Shown piece by piece: positions 18,621 through 27,493 of a DNA stretch of 64,000 nt. The notes under the pieces are model-generated. The model was given only the letters and a program-made list of their open reading frames with translations, searched no databases and was not told where the DNA came from. The DNA is from an uncultured Flavobacteriaceae bacterium (GTDB taxonomy: Bacteria > Bacteroidota > Bacteroidia > Flavobacteriales > Flavobacteriaceae): assembly GCA_947501625.1 (NCBI GenBank), contig CANMWN010000001.1, positions 879,319 through 943,318 on the forward strand, in the 5' to 3' direction. Position 1 is the first letter of the stretch; every line of letters begins with the position of its first letter. The translations under genes were made by a program, and so were the position numbers.

Positions 18621-19187
18621 TTAAAAGCGCTTACCAATAGTAATCCCAATATTTGATATTGCTTTTGGTACATTATAATCATTATTAGAATTTAAAGAGT
18701 TATGAATGGTTCTACTGATGTTAATACTAGTGTCTATAAAAAAGTTTCTTTTAGAAACGTATTTGTAACCAATACCAAAACCCGCTTCAACAGAATTATA
18801 CTTTTTAGAATTATTTAGAAAGTAGTTTGAAGTTATTGGATCTTGCATGAATACTTTTCCGTTATTATATTTTGCAAATGTTTCTATATAAAATCCTTTT
18901 GCATATTTTTTAGAAAAATAATGTTTGTAGTTTGCGGCAAAAGAAAAATTATCTTGAAAGCCTTCATTTTCAATATAATCTTCGTTTTTTGGGAAAAATG
19001 AAATTTCAGCACCTATACTTTCTGAGTCATTGAGTAAATAGTCATAAGAAAATTCAAATCGTTTAAGCCAGATTAATTCTAAAACATCAATTCCAACTTC
19101 ATGTTTTGGTTGATCTTCTTTAGTTTCTTGAGCAAAAATTGCTGAACTTGCAATTAATAAAATTAGTGTAATTGTAATTTTTTTCAT
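18621..19187 (-). CDS. Small putative outer-membrane protein, paralogue A
   Basis: A 188-residue secreted protein: signal peptide MKKITITLILLIASSAIFA, then beta-strand-rich sequence. It contains YKHYFSKKYAKGFYIETFA and ends in IGITIGKRF, a barrel-like terminal strand ending in phenylalanine. It shares its first dozen residues and the overall pattern (YxHxFSxKYAxGFFVE) with the gene immediately upstream on the same strand, so the two are paralogues. Function unknown. A terminator lies between them, suggesting separate transcription. Confidence 0.75.
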   Translation of the reverse strand: MKKITITLILLIASSAIFAQETKEDQPKHEVGIDVLELIWLKRFEFSYDYLLNDSESIGAEISFFPKNEDYIENEGFQDNFSFAANYKHYFSKKYAKGFYIETFAKYNNGKVFMQDPITSNYFLNNSKKYNSVEAGFGIGYKYVSKRNFFIDTSINISRTIHNSLNSNNDYNVPKAISNIGITIGKRF

Positions 19188-19281
19188 GTTATAATAATTT
19201 AGATTAATAATTGGTTCAAAACTAGATTATTAAACAAGGTCTAAAGTATAAGAGAAAGTTAAACAAGGTTAAACTTGGTAT

Positions 19282-19326
19282 AAAAAAAGAAGCCTTAACA
19301 TAATTTATGTTAAGGCTTCTTTTTTT
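19282..19326. terminator. Strong intrinsic terminator between the barrel paralogues
   Basis: Arms AAAAAAAGAAGCCTTAACAT and ATGTTAAGGCTTCTTTTTTT pair almost perfectly around a short loop. It ends transcription of the upstream minus-strand paralogue. Confidence 0.88.
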
Positions 19327-19341
19327 AATATTTTATTAAGA

Positions 19342-19890
19342 TTAGAATCTATATCCAATAGATAATCCACCACGACCAACTACTTCAAGGTCACTTTTGT
19401 TTAATAGATCTCTACCTAAACCAAGGTAAACTTCTGCAACAAATCCTCTACGGCTTACAATTTTAAAACCAGCAGAAACACCAACAGCAAAATCTGTGTA
19501 AGTCTCTTCTCTTTCTATATTAGTTCCTGAAGCACCGTCAAATTCAAGGTACTCATCTTTTCCACTATGCAACATGGTAAATGCTTCTACGAAAAAACCT
19601 TCAGCATATTTGTTAGAGAAAAAATGACGGTAATAAGGAGTTAATGAAAATGTTCTATATTCATCTAGACCAGTATCTTCATCATCCAATGCAACTAAAA
19701 CACCAACTCCAAAAGAAGATTCTTCATTAATTATGTGTTCGTAAGTAACATCGACCCATTTAAACGCTATTAAATTGGTCATATTTATTTTTAGTTCATT
19801 GTCTCCAACGTTTTCATCAACTTCAGTAGTTTGAGAGAATGAAACGAAACTTGTGATTAATAAAATTAGTGTAATAGTTATTTTTTTCAT
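19342..19890 (-). CDS. Small putative outer-membrane protein, paralogue B
   Basis: A 182-residue secreted protein with signal peptide MKKITITLILLITSFVSFS and a barrel-like body. It includes YYRHFFSNKYAEGFFVEAF and ends GGLSIGYRF. It is paralogous to the downstream neighbour (same signal peptide start, same aromatic-girdle pattern). Between the signal and the barrel is an acidic stretch, TTEVDENVGDNE. Its role is unknown; small barrels of this size in Bacteroidota are mostly uncharacterised. Confidence 0.75.
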   Translation of the reverse strand: MKKITITLILLITSFVSFSQTTEVDENVGDNELKINMTNLIAFKWVDVTYEHIINEESSFGVGVLVALDDEDTGLDEYRTFSLTPYYRHFFSNKYAEGFFVEAFTMLHSGKDEYLEFDGASGTNIEREETYTDFAVGVSAGFKIVSRRGFVAEVYLGLGRDLLNKSDLEVVGRGGLSIGYRF

Positions 19891-19962
19891 GTTAAAAATT
19901 TTGATTTTTTATTAGATGGTAAATTTAAATAATAGTTGCGTTGTTACTAGCAATAATTGTGC

Positions 19963-22900
19963 CTAAAAATGAGCTCTAAGCTGAATTGTGCCAGTATGAA
20001 TAGTTTTAGAAGTTTCACTTTTTCTGCCTAAGTAATTGACATTCAAGTCTAAATAGGTTGTTAGTTTTTGTTGCCATAAAAGACTCCAAGTAAAATTATT
20101 TCCTGGTTGTAAACCTTCAAGAATCTGATAAGCAACTGGAGAGTTTTGATTTCCTACATAATCATTTATAAAGAAGTTAAATTCGGCATTAAAAGAGGTG
20201 CCTTTTTGATTGGCAGATTTATAAGAAACACCCATTTTTTGAGAATTTAAACTTTCTAAATTCCCAACTTTATTCTTCTTGGTTTTGTATTCATAGAAAA
20301 CATCAAAAATTTTATTTTGATTATATACATACGATAATTTTGGATTAATAGATTCATTATCCAAATCATAATTTCTACTATTATAGTTTTCAGATGTGTT
20401 TTTATTCCTCGATTTATTTGTTTTAATATTCATTAACCAAAACTTCCCAATTTTATGAGTAAATTGTAGTTGGTGCTGTTTCAAGTTGTTTTCAATATTG
20501 TCAATAGTGAAGCTAGACTTGTTTCGCGAATTGATATAACTATAGGTTGTTGAATAGTTTTGCTTACCACGATTGTAAAAAATTGAGTTTTTGAAATTGT
20601 AATTCAATGCCAATAAGTCATCATTATTTATTTTAAACGGATTCAAGTTAAATCCATCTGTGGTTCTTTTTTGCTTGTTGTCTATCAATATGAAAGTTTG
20701 CGTTTGAAAATGAGATAATACTTTTTTAAAATCCTTTAGATTACTCCATTGCTGGAAATTAATATTCAGCGATTGACTAAATTTAGTTTGATGTGTTTCT
20801 ATATAATCAATAGTTGGTAATGCAACTCTTAAATAGTTGGCTTGGTCTTGAAATTGTGCAATTTCAAATTCGTTAAGTTCCTGGATATTATTACCATTAT
20901 AATCAATCCAAGTATAAAATCCTTGTCCTGGCTCAACTTCAAGATAAGTAAATTCTTGTTGAGGTAAATTTCCAGAAATTGTTTCGTAAACGGTGTTTAA
21001 ATGAACAATTCTATTAAATAATTTTTGATTGTATAGTAGCCTAGAGTTTAAAGATTTAGTGTCTTCAAAATCAATATTTTCAACAGTTCTATAATTGGCA
21101 TAAATTGATAATTTTGAATTTTTATTTTGAATTAATTTTGAGTTTATAAAGTAGGTTTTCGCATTGTTAACTCGATCAATAGAATTGTTTTTTAAACTAT
21201 CGTTAGATCTTAAATTAACCCCAACTTCTGTGAACACTTTTGCCGAATCCCCAACTCCAAAAAAGGCTTCATATTCTTTAAACTTTTGACTGAAAGGTTG
21301 TAAAGTTTGAGTTGAAATTTCTTTTATTGTATTATTTTCAGCATTTATTTTTGCTCCTAACCAACTTTTCTTGAAATCATATTTTGAATAGAAATTTAAG
21401 CGTGAAAACGAGTTCTTATTTATGTCAGATTCACTATTCATGATACTGCTTTGCAAGTTCAACTTAAGATTATTTAATTTCAAATTACCATTAACTTCAT
21501 GTTTTATTCCATGAAAAGAATCACTAAATTTTAATTTTTCAAATTCATAAGAAAAAGCACCTTTTTTTTCGTTAGAATAGGTAAGCGAAGAATTAATTAA
21601 TTGTTGATTGCCAAGTGTATTAATGATATTCCAATCTCTACTAAATTCAACATTTCTAAAACGCTGAATCGTTGTAAAGTTTTCTCCAACACTTTCAAAG
21701 TTTACTTGACTGGTTAAATCCCATTTTTTATCAATTAGTAATTGTTTCCAGCCAACTTTTGCAGCAATTCCATCGTTTTGTTCATTGTCTATTTGAGAAA
21801 ATAAGTTTAAATCGTTTTGACTAAAAGCGATTTCTCCTTCTATGGTTGTTTTTTCTGAAGGAGTGTATGAAGAATTTATTATGGCCAATTGAAGTTTATT
21901 AGGTGCAACAAGTTGAATAATTGGATTGTAATCCCCTAAATTAGTTCCAGCATATTCATAAACTCTTCCAGTTGCAATAGTGTTATTTAGAATGTAATCA
22001 CCTTGATTTGTGCCAACATTGGTAAACTTCACATTATATAATTCGTCATTTGGATCATTAGAAAATATAAAAATTTCAGTTGTTCCAATCGTTTCTTTTT
22101 TGTACAAGATTTTATTTTCATCATAAGAATCTAACACAGCACTTGGGGCTACCATCAATGAAGTGTCATTTCCTGCATTTGCCAAAATTTGTTTCTGGTC
22201 ATCTGATAAATCTTGTTGTAAAGGCTGATTTTTTGAATCGCTTTCTAAATAAAATGAACCGCTAACTTTAAACTTTTCAGTTTTATAAGTTGCACCATTA
22301 TGTGTAATAAATCGCGTGTAATTTCTGTCAGAATATTGAAAATCAACTGATATACGCATAGTTGCATTGACAGGAAAAGTAGGTGTGAATGTTAATTCAG
22401 CAGTATTATAATCAATAGTATAATCATTATTTTCTCCTCTTTTTAGCGGAATTCCATTTACATAAACAGTTTCACTACCAGATATAATAATAATAAATTG
22501 TTCATTATTTGCACCAAACAATCTATATGCCCCTTGATTATTGTCTTGACCATTAAAAACGTAGGTTGTAAACTTTCCTCTTACCAAAGCACCAGATGCA
22601 AAAAATGAAGTGTTGTTATCTTCATTTTCTATAGTTCCATCAATAGATATTCCAGCCACTTTTTTAGTGAAGTTTCCAAAATAACTATCATTTTCATCGA
22701 GGTTTAAATCTCCTGCTTTAATACTCCAATCTTTACTAAATAATTCGATAAAAACTCTATCAAATTCGTTTAATTGTTGCGTATAACCATTTTCTTGAAT
22801 TGGAATATTAGTATCCGTAATTGAGGCTCTTAAAGTGACTTTATCTGATAATTTTCCAGCAATTTGAAGGTCTAGTGTAGAATTTAATACCGCATCTTGA

Positions 22901-23346
22901 TTATTTCCAATAGTAATTCCTCTACTAATGCTTCCCTCGGTATTTAAACCATCGAATGGTTTGAAAAATCTATTTTTATTAAGTTCGGATAACGAGAATC
23001 TTGGAGATTCTCTAGTTGGATTTTCAATGATTAAGTTTTTATCAAATTTGAAATAGGTTTTAGTTAAAAATTCTGGATATGGAGTAAACTCTACTTCAAT
23101 TTCAGGGTATTTTTTATGGTCGATAATTAGTATTGATTTCGCAAAATCAATGATGTATTCTGTCGAATCAATAACTGTCTTATCTTCATTTAAAATTTTA
23201 AAATAACTTGGATTGATACTTACAGAGTCAATTTGAATAGTATCTTTACTTGTTTGAAAAGTTTTTACAATATAATTTTTTGAGTTATCTTGAGAATAAC
23301 TTAAAAAAGGAATAAGCAAAAAGCAAAAAAGTAAAACTTTTCTCAT
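19963..23346 (-). CDS. Large putative outer-membrane protein (1127 residues)
   Basis: A signal peptide (about 1-19, FLLIPFLSYSQD) is followed by a long beta-rich chain ending in TIQLRAHF, a canonical barrel C-terminus. An early segment, SRGITIGNNQDAVLNSTLDL then LQIAGKLSDKVTLRASI, and a domain with VYVNGIPLKRGENNDYTIDY recall parts of SprA-type translocon proteins, but the length is about half that of SprA. I would call it an uncharacterised outer-membrane barrel with an N-terminal plug-like domain. It is monocistronic and divergent from the cytochrome operon. It has no carboxypeptidase-like domain or TonB box that I can see, so a SusC role is unlikely. Confidence 0.72.
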   Translation of the reverse strand: MRKVLLFCFLLIPFLSYSQDNSKNYIVKTFQTSKDTIQIDSVSINPSYFKILNEDKTVIDSTEYIIDFAKSILIIDHKKYPEIEVEFTPYPEFLTKTYFKFDKNLIIENPTRESPRFSLSELNKNRFFKPFDGLNTEGSISRGITIGNNQDAVLNSTLDLQIAGKLSDKVTLRASITDTNIPIQENGYTQQLNEFDRVFIELFSKDWSIKAGDLNLDENDSYFGNFTKKVAGISIDGTIENEDNNTSFFASGALVRGKFTTYVFNGQDNNQGAYRLFGANNEQFIIIISGSETVYVNGIPLKRGENNDYTIDYNTAELTFTPTFPVNATMRISVDFQYSDRNYTRFITHNGATYKTEKFKVSGSFYLESDSKNQPLQQDLSDDQKQILANAGNDTSLMVAPSAVLDSYDENKILYKKETIGTTEIFIFSNDPNDELYNVKFTNVGTNQGDYILNNTIATGRVYEYAGTNLGDYNPIIQLVAPNKLQLAIINSSYTPSEKTTIEGEIAFSQNDLNLFSQIDNEQNDGIAAKVGWKQLLIDKKWDLTSQVNFESVGENFTTIQRFRNVEFSRDWNIINTLGNQQLINSSLTYSNEKKGAFSYEFEKLKFSDSFHGIKHEVNGNLKLNNLKLNLQSSIMNSESDINKNSFSRLNFYSKYDFKKSWLGAKINAENNTIKEISTQTLQPFSQKFKEYEAFFGVGDSAKVFTEVGVNLRSNDSLKNNSIDRVNNAKTYFINSKLIQNKNSKLSIYANYRTVENIDFEDTKSLNSRLLYNQKLFNRIVHLNTVYETISGNLPQQEFTYLEVEPGQGFYTWIDYNGNNIQELNEFEIAQFQDQANYLRVALPTIDYIETHQTKFSQSLNINFQQWSNLKDFKKVLSHFQTQTFILIDNKQKRTTDGFNLNPFKINNDDLLALNYNFKNSIFYNRGKQNYSTTYSYINSRNKSSFTIDNIENNLKQHQLQFTHKIGKFWLMNIKTNKSRNKNTSENYNSRNYDLDNESINPKLSYVYNQNKIFDVFYEYKTKKNKVGNLESLNSQKMGVSYKSANQKGTSFNAEFNFFINDYVGNQNSPVAYQILEGLQPGNNFTWSLLWQQKLTTYLDLNVNYLGRKSETSKTIHTGTIQLRAHF

Positions 23347-23368
23347 TAATTGAACAACGAATAAAAAA

Positions 23369-23376
23369 CAAAAATA
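23369..23376 (-). promoter_or_regulatory. -7 element for the 1127-residue protein gene
   Basis: The minus strand reads TATTTTTG, a TAnnTTTG match, 23 bases before the ATG. A -33 element is not clear. Confidence 0.42.
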
Positions 23377-23407
23377 GTTTAAAAACTAACTTTGGTATTT
23401 AATTTGA

Positions 23408-23439
23408 TTGATATTAACTAATTATTTTTTATATATTAG
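23408..23439 (+). promoter_or_regulatory. Promoter of the cytochrome-YceI-DUF5777 operon
   Basis: TTG at 23408-23410, 21 bases of spacing, then TATATTAG at 23432-23439 (one mismatch to TAnnTTTG). It would give a leader of about 105 bases before the ATG at 23551. Confidence 0.6.
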
Positions 23440-23550
23440 CATACTTGAACCCTTAACTTACAGGATTTAGTTTTTAATTCTGTTCGCTGCTTTGTGAATT
23501 TCGCAATAAAATAATCCAATAAGAATTAATTAATTTTTAAATTTATTTAC

Positions 23551-23901
23551 ATGTCAAGAATAAAAGTTTTTGCATTTATTTTAATCTCATTAACACTATA
23601 TAATTGTACATCTGCCATATTAGAAGATGAAGATGTAACACCAATAGTTGAAACTGTGAAATACAATAATGATGTAAAAAATATTGTTTCGGCTAATTGT
23701 GTGTCTTGTCATGGAGGTTCAACACCTCAAGCAGGATTAGATTTATCTACTTATGTCAATGTGCGATTTGCTTCAGAAAATGGAAATTTGTTAAATAGGA
23801 TTAATAATGTAACAAATCCAATGCCCCCAAGTGGAGTTATGCCTGCTGCTACAAGAGCAGTAATTGATAAATGGGTTACGGATGGATATTTAGAAAATTA
23901 A
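23551..23901 (+). CDS. Lipoprotein with c-type cytochrome haem motif
   Basis: A 116-residue lipoprotein. A short signal peptide ends at C19 (TLYNC), and a haem-binding CVSCH lies at residues 50-54, followed by a methionine-rich NPMPPSGVMP that can supply the axial ligand. The fold is that of the small mono-haem cytochrome c or planctomycete-type cytochrome domain. It should be tethered to a membrane facing the periplasm. It heads a four-gene operon with YceI, OB-fold and DUF5777 genes; its redox partner is unknown. Confidence 0.85.
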   Translation: MSRIKVFAFILISLTLYNCTSAILEDEDVTPIVETVKYNNDVKNIVSANCVSCHGGSTPQAGLDLSTYVNVRFASENGNLLNRINNVTNPMPPSGVMPAATRAVIDKWVTDGYLEN

Positions 23902-23913
23902 AAAATTTAAATT

Positions 23914-24462
23914 ATGAAAAATTTAATATTGAGTATGCTGTTAGTATGTCTTTGCTATTCAGTGCATGCTCAAAAGTATTTTACAAAAACTGGAACTACC
24001 GATTTTAAAGCATCAGTAGAAGCATTTGAGCCTGTAGCAGCCACTAGTAAAAGTACTACCGCAATTTTAAATGTTCAAGATGGTTCAATTGCAGCCCTTT
24101 TGTTTATGAAATCGTTTCATTTCAAGGTTGCGTTAATGGAAGAACACTTTAATGAAAATTATATGGATTCTGATAAATTTCCAAAAGGGACATTTAAAGG
24201 AAAAGTTGAAGGTTTTAATTTGTCTGAATTATCAGAAACAGCTAAGGAATACACAATCAAAGGAACATTAAATGTAAGAGGTATAAATAAAGATATTGAA
24301 ACTTTAGCCAAGATTAAAATGGTAAATGGGGCAATTTTATTAATTGCTGACTTTAGTGTAACACCACAGGATTTTGACATTAAAATTCCTAAAATTGTTA
24401 GAAAGAAAATTGCTGAACGAATCAATATACATATAGATTATGAGCTTGTCGAAAAAAAGTAA
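23914..24462 (+). CDS. YceI family protein
   Basis: A 182-residue secreted lipocalin-like protein with signal peptide about 1-19 (CYSVHAQ). The body has the YceI pattern: FMKSFHFKVALMEEHFNENYMDSDKFPKGTFKG and later YTIKGTLNVRGINKDIE. YceI proteins bind long isoprenoid or quinone-like lipids in the periplasm, which would fit a redox context beside the cytochrome. Start ATG is 12 bases after the cytochrome stop. Its end overlaps the next gene by 23 bases. Confidence 0.88.
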   Translation: MKNLILSMLLVCLCYSVHAQKYFTKTGTTDFKASVEAFEPVAATSKSTTAILNVQDGSIAALLFMKSFHFKVALMEEHFNENYMDSDKFPKGTFKGKVEGFNLSELSETAKEYTIKGTLNVRGINKDIETLAKIKMVNGAILLIADFSVTPQDFDIKIPKIVRKKIAERINIHIDYELVEKK

Positions 24463-24829
24463 AAAGATACTATTAGGATTGTTAATTGTTTTAGTTGGCG
24501 CTTATGCTGTTTATAAATACACCTATAAACCACATAAAACTATTGATGATATTGAATTAAAATTTTCAGGTAATGCTGATGATTTTTTAATCAAAATCAA
24601 AGAAGATGGAGCTGTGTTTAATGATGCTGTTGTCCAGATAAAAGGAAAAATTACATCAATTGATGGTCAAGCAATAAATTTAAGTAATGCTATATTTTGT
24701 CAGATGGATTCAATTGTATCGTTGTCGGAATTGAAAGTAGGACAAACTATTGAAGTAAAAGGTAGAATGATAGGCTATGATGATTTATTAGAAGAAACAA
24801 AACTCGACAAAACTATAATTATTAAATAA
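24440..24829 (+). CDS. Membrane-anchored OB-fold (tRNA_anti-like) protein
   Basis: A 129-residue protein with a single N-terminal membrane anchor (about residues 9-25, ILLGLLIVLVGAYAVYK). A small beta-barrel with OB-fold features follows: VVQIKGKITSIDGQAINLSN, then VGQTIEVKGRMIGYDDLLEE. It resembles OB-fold proteins of the tRNA_anti-like family in Bacteroidota; the ligand is unknown. The ATG lies within the end of the YceI gene, indicating coupled translation. Confidence 0.75.
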   Translation: MSLSKKSKKILLGLLIVLVGAYAVYKYTYKPHKTIDDIELKFSGNADDFLIKIKEDGAVFNDAVVQIKGKITSIDGQAINLSNAIFCQMDSIVSLSELKVGQTIEVKGRMIGYDDLLEETKLDKTIIIK

Positions 24830-24834
24830 AAAAG

Positions 24835-25683
24835 ATGAAGAAATATTTACTCATTATTGCAATTTTAAGTTCAAGTTTAGTTTATGCACAAGATGATTTG
24901 TTAGAAGAATTGGAGAGCGAAACTACTGAAGAAAAATTTGAACAACCTGCTTTTAAAGCCATGAAAATTGGAAATTTACAATCAACCAAAGTTGCTGCAA
25001 AAGGAGATTTATATTTATACGTTTCACATAGATTTGGTACTTTAAAGGATGGAGTTGATACATTTTTTGGACTTGATAATGCCAATACTAAAATTCAATT
25101 TGTCTATGGTGTTTTTGATGGAGTACAATTAGGAATAAGTAGAGAATCTCTTCGAAAAACGTATGCTGTTAGTGCTAAGTTTAAGTTAATGAGTCAGAAT
25201 GATAAATTTCCATTCAATGTTGTTGGTTATACTACAGCAAATATTAATTCTGAAGTAAGTACAGATAGATATCCTTATTTAGAGTTTGGTGATAGAGTAA
25301 GTTATGCATCGCAATTACTTATTTCTAGACGAATTAACAATAAGTTTTCAATAGAAATTGCACCTACTTTTGTACGTCAAAATTTAGTGTACGAACCTGA
25401 GCAGCCTCACAGTCAAGGTGCTTTAGGTATTGGTGGTAGAATGAAAGTGAGTAAGCGAATGTCTATCAATGCCGACTATGTATATAACTTTAGAAGATTT
25501 GATGATACGATATATAATAACCCTTTAACCATTGGTTTGGACATTGAAACTGGCGGGCACGTATTTCAATTGTTATTTTCTAATGCGCAATCTACCAACG
25601 AACCTGGATTTATAAGTAATGCAGAAGGCGATTGGAGTGATGGAGATATTTTCTTCGGATTTAATATTGTGAGAGTATTTTAA
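24835..25683 (+). CDS. DUF5777 family outer-membrane beta-barrel protein
   Basis: A 282-residue barrel protein with signal peptide about 1-18 (SSSLVYAQD) and a conserved early block AMKIGNLQSTKVAAKGDLYL and then YVSHRFGTLKDGVDTFFGLD. It ends in IFFGFNIVRVF, typical of an outer-membrane C-terminal strand. The family is uncharacterised. It is the last gene of the cytochrome operon, five bases after the OB-fold gene, so it may be the outer-membrane component of the same system. It ends convergent with ogt. Confidence 0.85.
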   Translation: MKKYLLIIAILSSSLVYAQDDLLEELESETTEEKFEQPAFKAMKIGNLQSTKVAAKGDLYLYVSHRFGTLKDGVDTFFGLDNANTKIQFVYGVFDGVQLGISRESLRKTYAVSAKFKLMSQNDKFPFNVVGYTTANINSEVSTDRYPYLEFGDRVSYASQLLISRRINNKFSIEIAPTFVRQNLVYEPEQPHSQGALGIGGRMKVSKRMSINADYVYNFRRFDDTIYNNPLTIGLDIETGGHVFQLLFSNAQSTNEPGFISNAEGDWSDGDIFFGFNIVRVF

Positions 25684-25702
25684 AACAGTGTTTGCTGTTT
25701 TA
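25678..25702. terminator. Small hairpin straddling convergent stops
   Basis: AAAACAG and CTGTTTT pair around the loop TGTTTG, with T/A runs on both sides, across the stops of the DUF5777 and ogt genes. Short but well placed for bidirectional termination. Confidence 0.5.
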
Positions 25703-26177
25703 CACCACTTTCGTGTTCTAGCAACCATTTTTTTCGCCACAATCCTCCAGCATAGCCAGTTAATGAACCATCTGAACCAATAACTCTATGACAAGGAATA
25801 ATAATCCAAATTGGATTTTTCCCATTTGCAGATGCTACGGCACGAATTGCTTTTACATCACCTATTTCTTTAGTTTGTTCGAGATACGTTCGTGATTTTC
25901 CAAAAGGAATATTCAGTAATTCATTCCACACTTTTTTCTGAAAATCTGTTCCTTGAGGATTTAATTTTAAATCAAATTCTTTTCTTGTTCCATTAAAATA
26001 TTCATCTAGCTGCTGCACACAATCTTTTGACCAATCTGGAATTGTTTGATTTGTTATATCGAGCACAGATAAGATATCTTCTTCTAAAACACTAATCGAT
26101 TGTATGCCTTGTTCGTTACCAACAATTTCAGCAGTTCCAAGTGGAGTTTTATAATATGTTGTTAGATTAGATTCCAA
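25680..26177 (-). CDS. ogt: Methylated-DNA--protein-cysteine methyltransferase
   Basis: A suicide DNA-repair protein removing alkyl groups from O6-guanine. The active-site motif IIPCHRVIG is present with the downstream GYAGGLWRKKWLLEHE. I place the start at the TTG at 26177 (reading ESNLTTYYKTPLG), which overlaps the tatD stop by 11 bases. An in-frame TTG at 26213 would give a longer overlap and a non-family N-terminus. No ATG is available. The length of about 165 residues fits Ogt. Coupled to tatD. Confidence 0.88.
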   Translation of the reverse strand: MESNLTTYYKTPLGTAEIVGNEQGIQSISVLEEDILSVLDITNQTIPDWSKDCVQQLDEYFNGTRKEFDLKLNPQGTDFQKKVWNELLNIPFGKSRTYLEQTKEIGDVKAIRAVASANGKNPIWIIIPCHRVIGSDGSLTGYAGGLWRKKWLLEHESGVKQQTLF

Positions 26178-26934
26178 AAACGTCTTTTGAGTTTTGAGTT
26201 GTAATATTTGCAATTTTCTGGAAGGTTAATCCATAAATATCAACTAGTTTATCTATAACATTGGTGATATAACTACTTTCATTTCTTTTTCCTCTATATG
26301 GAGTAGGAGATAGGTAAGGAGAATCAGTTTCTAAAACGATGTTTTTAATCGGAATTTCATTCAAAAATTTGTCAATTTTACCATTTTTAAAAGTTACAAC
26401 GCCTCCAATACCAAGTTTCATATTAAAAGAAATAGCACGTTTTGCTTGTTCAATAGTTCCAGTAAAGCAATGAAATATTCCGAACAGTTTATCATCTTTT
26501 TCAGTTTCTAGCACTTCAAATATCTCGTCAAACGCATCACGACAATGAATTACAATCGGTAAACCTTTTTCTTTTGCCCATTGAATTTGAGTCTTAAAAG
26601 CATCTTGTTGTTGCTTTAAAAAAGATTTATCCCAATACAAGTCAATTCCTATTTCTCCAATAGCATAAAAATCACGAGCATCAATCATTTTTTTCACATG
26701 CGCTAACTCCTCTTCCACGTTTTCTTTGACCGATGTTGGATGTAATCCCATCATTAAGAACACATTTTCGGGATAGTTTTTTTCTAATTGCAACATAGAT
26801 TCAGTATATGAAGAATCAATGGCAGGAATAAAAAAACGAGAGATTCCTGCATCAAAAGCGCGTTGCATCATTTCGTCTTGATCTTCATCAAATTGAGAAC
26901 TATATAAATGTGTATGAGTATCGGTAATATTCAT
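26167..26934 (-). CDS. tatD: TatD family metal-dependent hydrolase
   Basis: A 255-residue TIM-barrel nuclease or hydrolase. The metal ligands are visible: HTH (H7, H9), GEIGIDLY with the bridging glutamate, HCRDAF, HCFTG and the late ETDSPYLSP aspartate. E. coli TatD is a DNase; the YcfH/YjjV relatives also act in proofreading of modified substrates, so the exact substrate is open. First gene of a tatD-ogt pair and divergent from the retropepsin gene. Confidence 0.93.
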   Translation of the reverse strand: MNITDTHTHLYSSQFDEDQDEMMQRAFDAGISRFFIPAIDSSYTESMLQLEKNYPENVFLMMGLHPTSVKENVEEELAHVKKMIDARDFYAIGEIGIDLYWDKSFLKQQQDAFKTQIQWAKEKGLPIVIHCRDAFDEIFEVLETEKDDKLFGIFHCFTGTIEQAKRAISFNMKLGIGGVVTFKNGKIDKFLNEIPIKNIVLETDSPYLSPTPYRGKRNESSYITNVIDKLVDIYGLTFQKIANITTQNSKDVFGI

Positions 26935-26968
26935 GGAGATTATTTACTTTTGGTAAAAATACTACTAA

Positions 26969-27424
26969 ATGATAAGCCTTAAAAATATCCTATCTAAAAA
27001 AGGATATGTAAAGATAAAATTAAAGAAAACGATTACCAATCACTTCGAAGTAAAAGCAAAAATAAACGGTATTAAAGGCCGATTTATTTTAGATACTGGT
27101 GCTTCTAATTCTTGTGTTGGTTATGATATGGTAGAGCAATTTAAACTGGCAACTAAGGAATCTAAAATAAAAGCTGCAGGTGCTGGAGCCTCGGAAATGG
27201 AAGCGCATAATTCTTCTAAAAATAGTTTAAAAATTGGAGATTGGAAGTATCATAATTTGAATTTAGTGGTTTTTGATTTGTCACATGTAAATATTGCTTT
27301 GAAAAACCATGGAGCAAGTAAGGTACAAGGAATTATTGGCGCCGATATTTTAGATAAAGGTGAAGCTATTATTGATTATAAAAAGCAACGATTGTACTTA
27401 AAAAAGTTGATTTTTAAATTTTAA
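26969..27424 (+). CDS. Retropepsin-like aspartic protease domain protein
   Basis: A 151-residue protein built around a single retroviral-type aspartyl protease domain. The catalytic motif FILDTGASNSCVG lies near residues 38-50 and the second hydrophobic-Gly segment IIGADILDKGEAIIDYK near the C-terminus. Such domains work as dimers. No signal peptide is evident; the N-terminus is basic, so a cytoplasmic location is likely. Its substrate is unknown. Confidence 0.82.
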   Translation: MISLKNILSKKGYVKIKLKKTITNHFEVKAKINGIKGRFILDTGASNSCVGYDMVEQFKLATKESKIKAAGAGASEMEAHNSSKNSLKIGDWKYHNLNLVVFDLSHVNIALKNHGASKVQGIIGADILDKGEAIIDYKKQRLYLKKLIFKF

Positions 27425-27493
27425 TTTTTCTCCAGGCAACCTTTTGCATAAAATTTGCGTCTTTATAATTAGAAGGCACAAAATAGATTTCAT

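Noticed and set aside
26178..26213. Upstream TTG start for ogt
   Set aside because: It gives a 47-base overlap with tatD and an N-terminus unlike the family; the TTG at 26177 is favoured.
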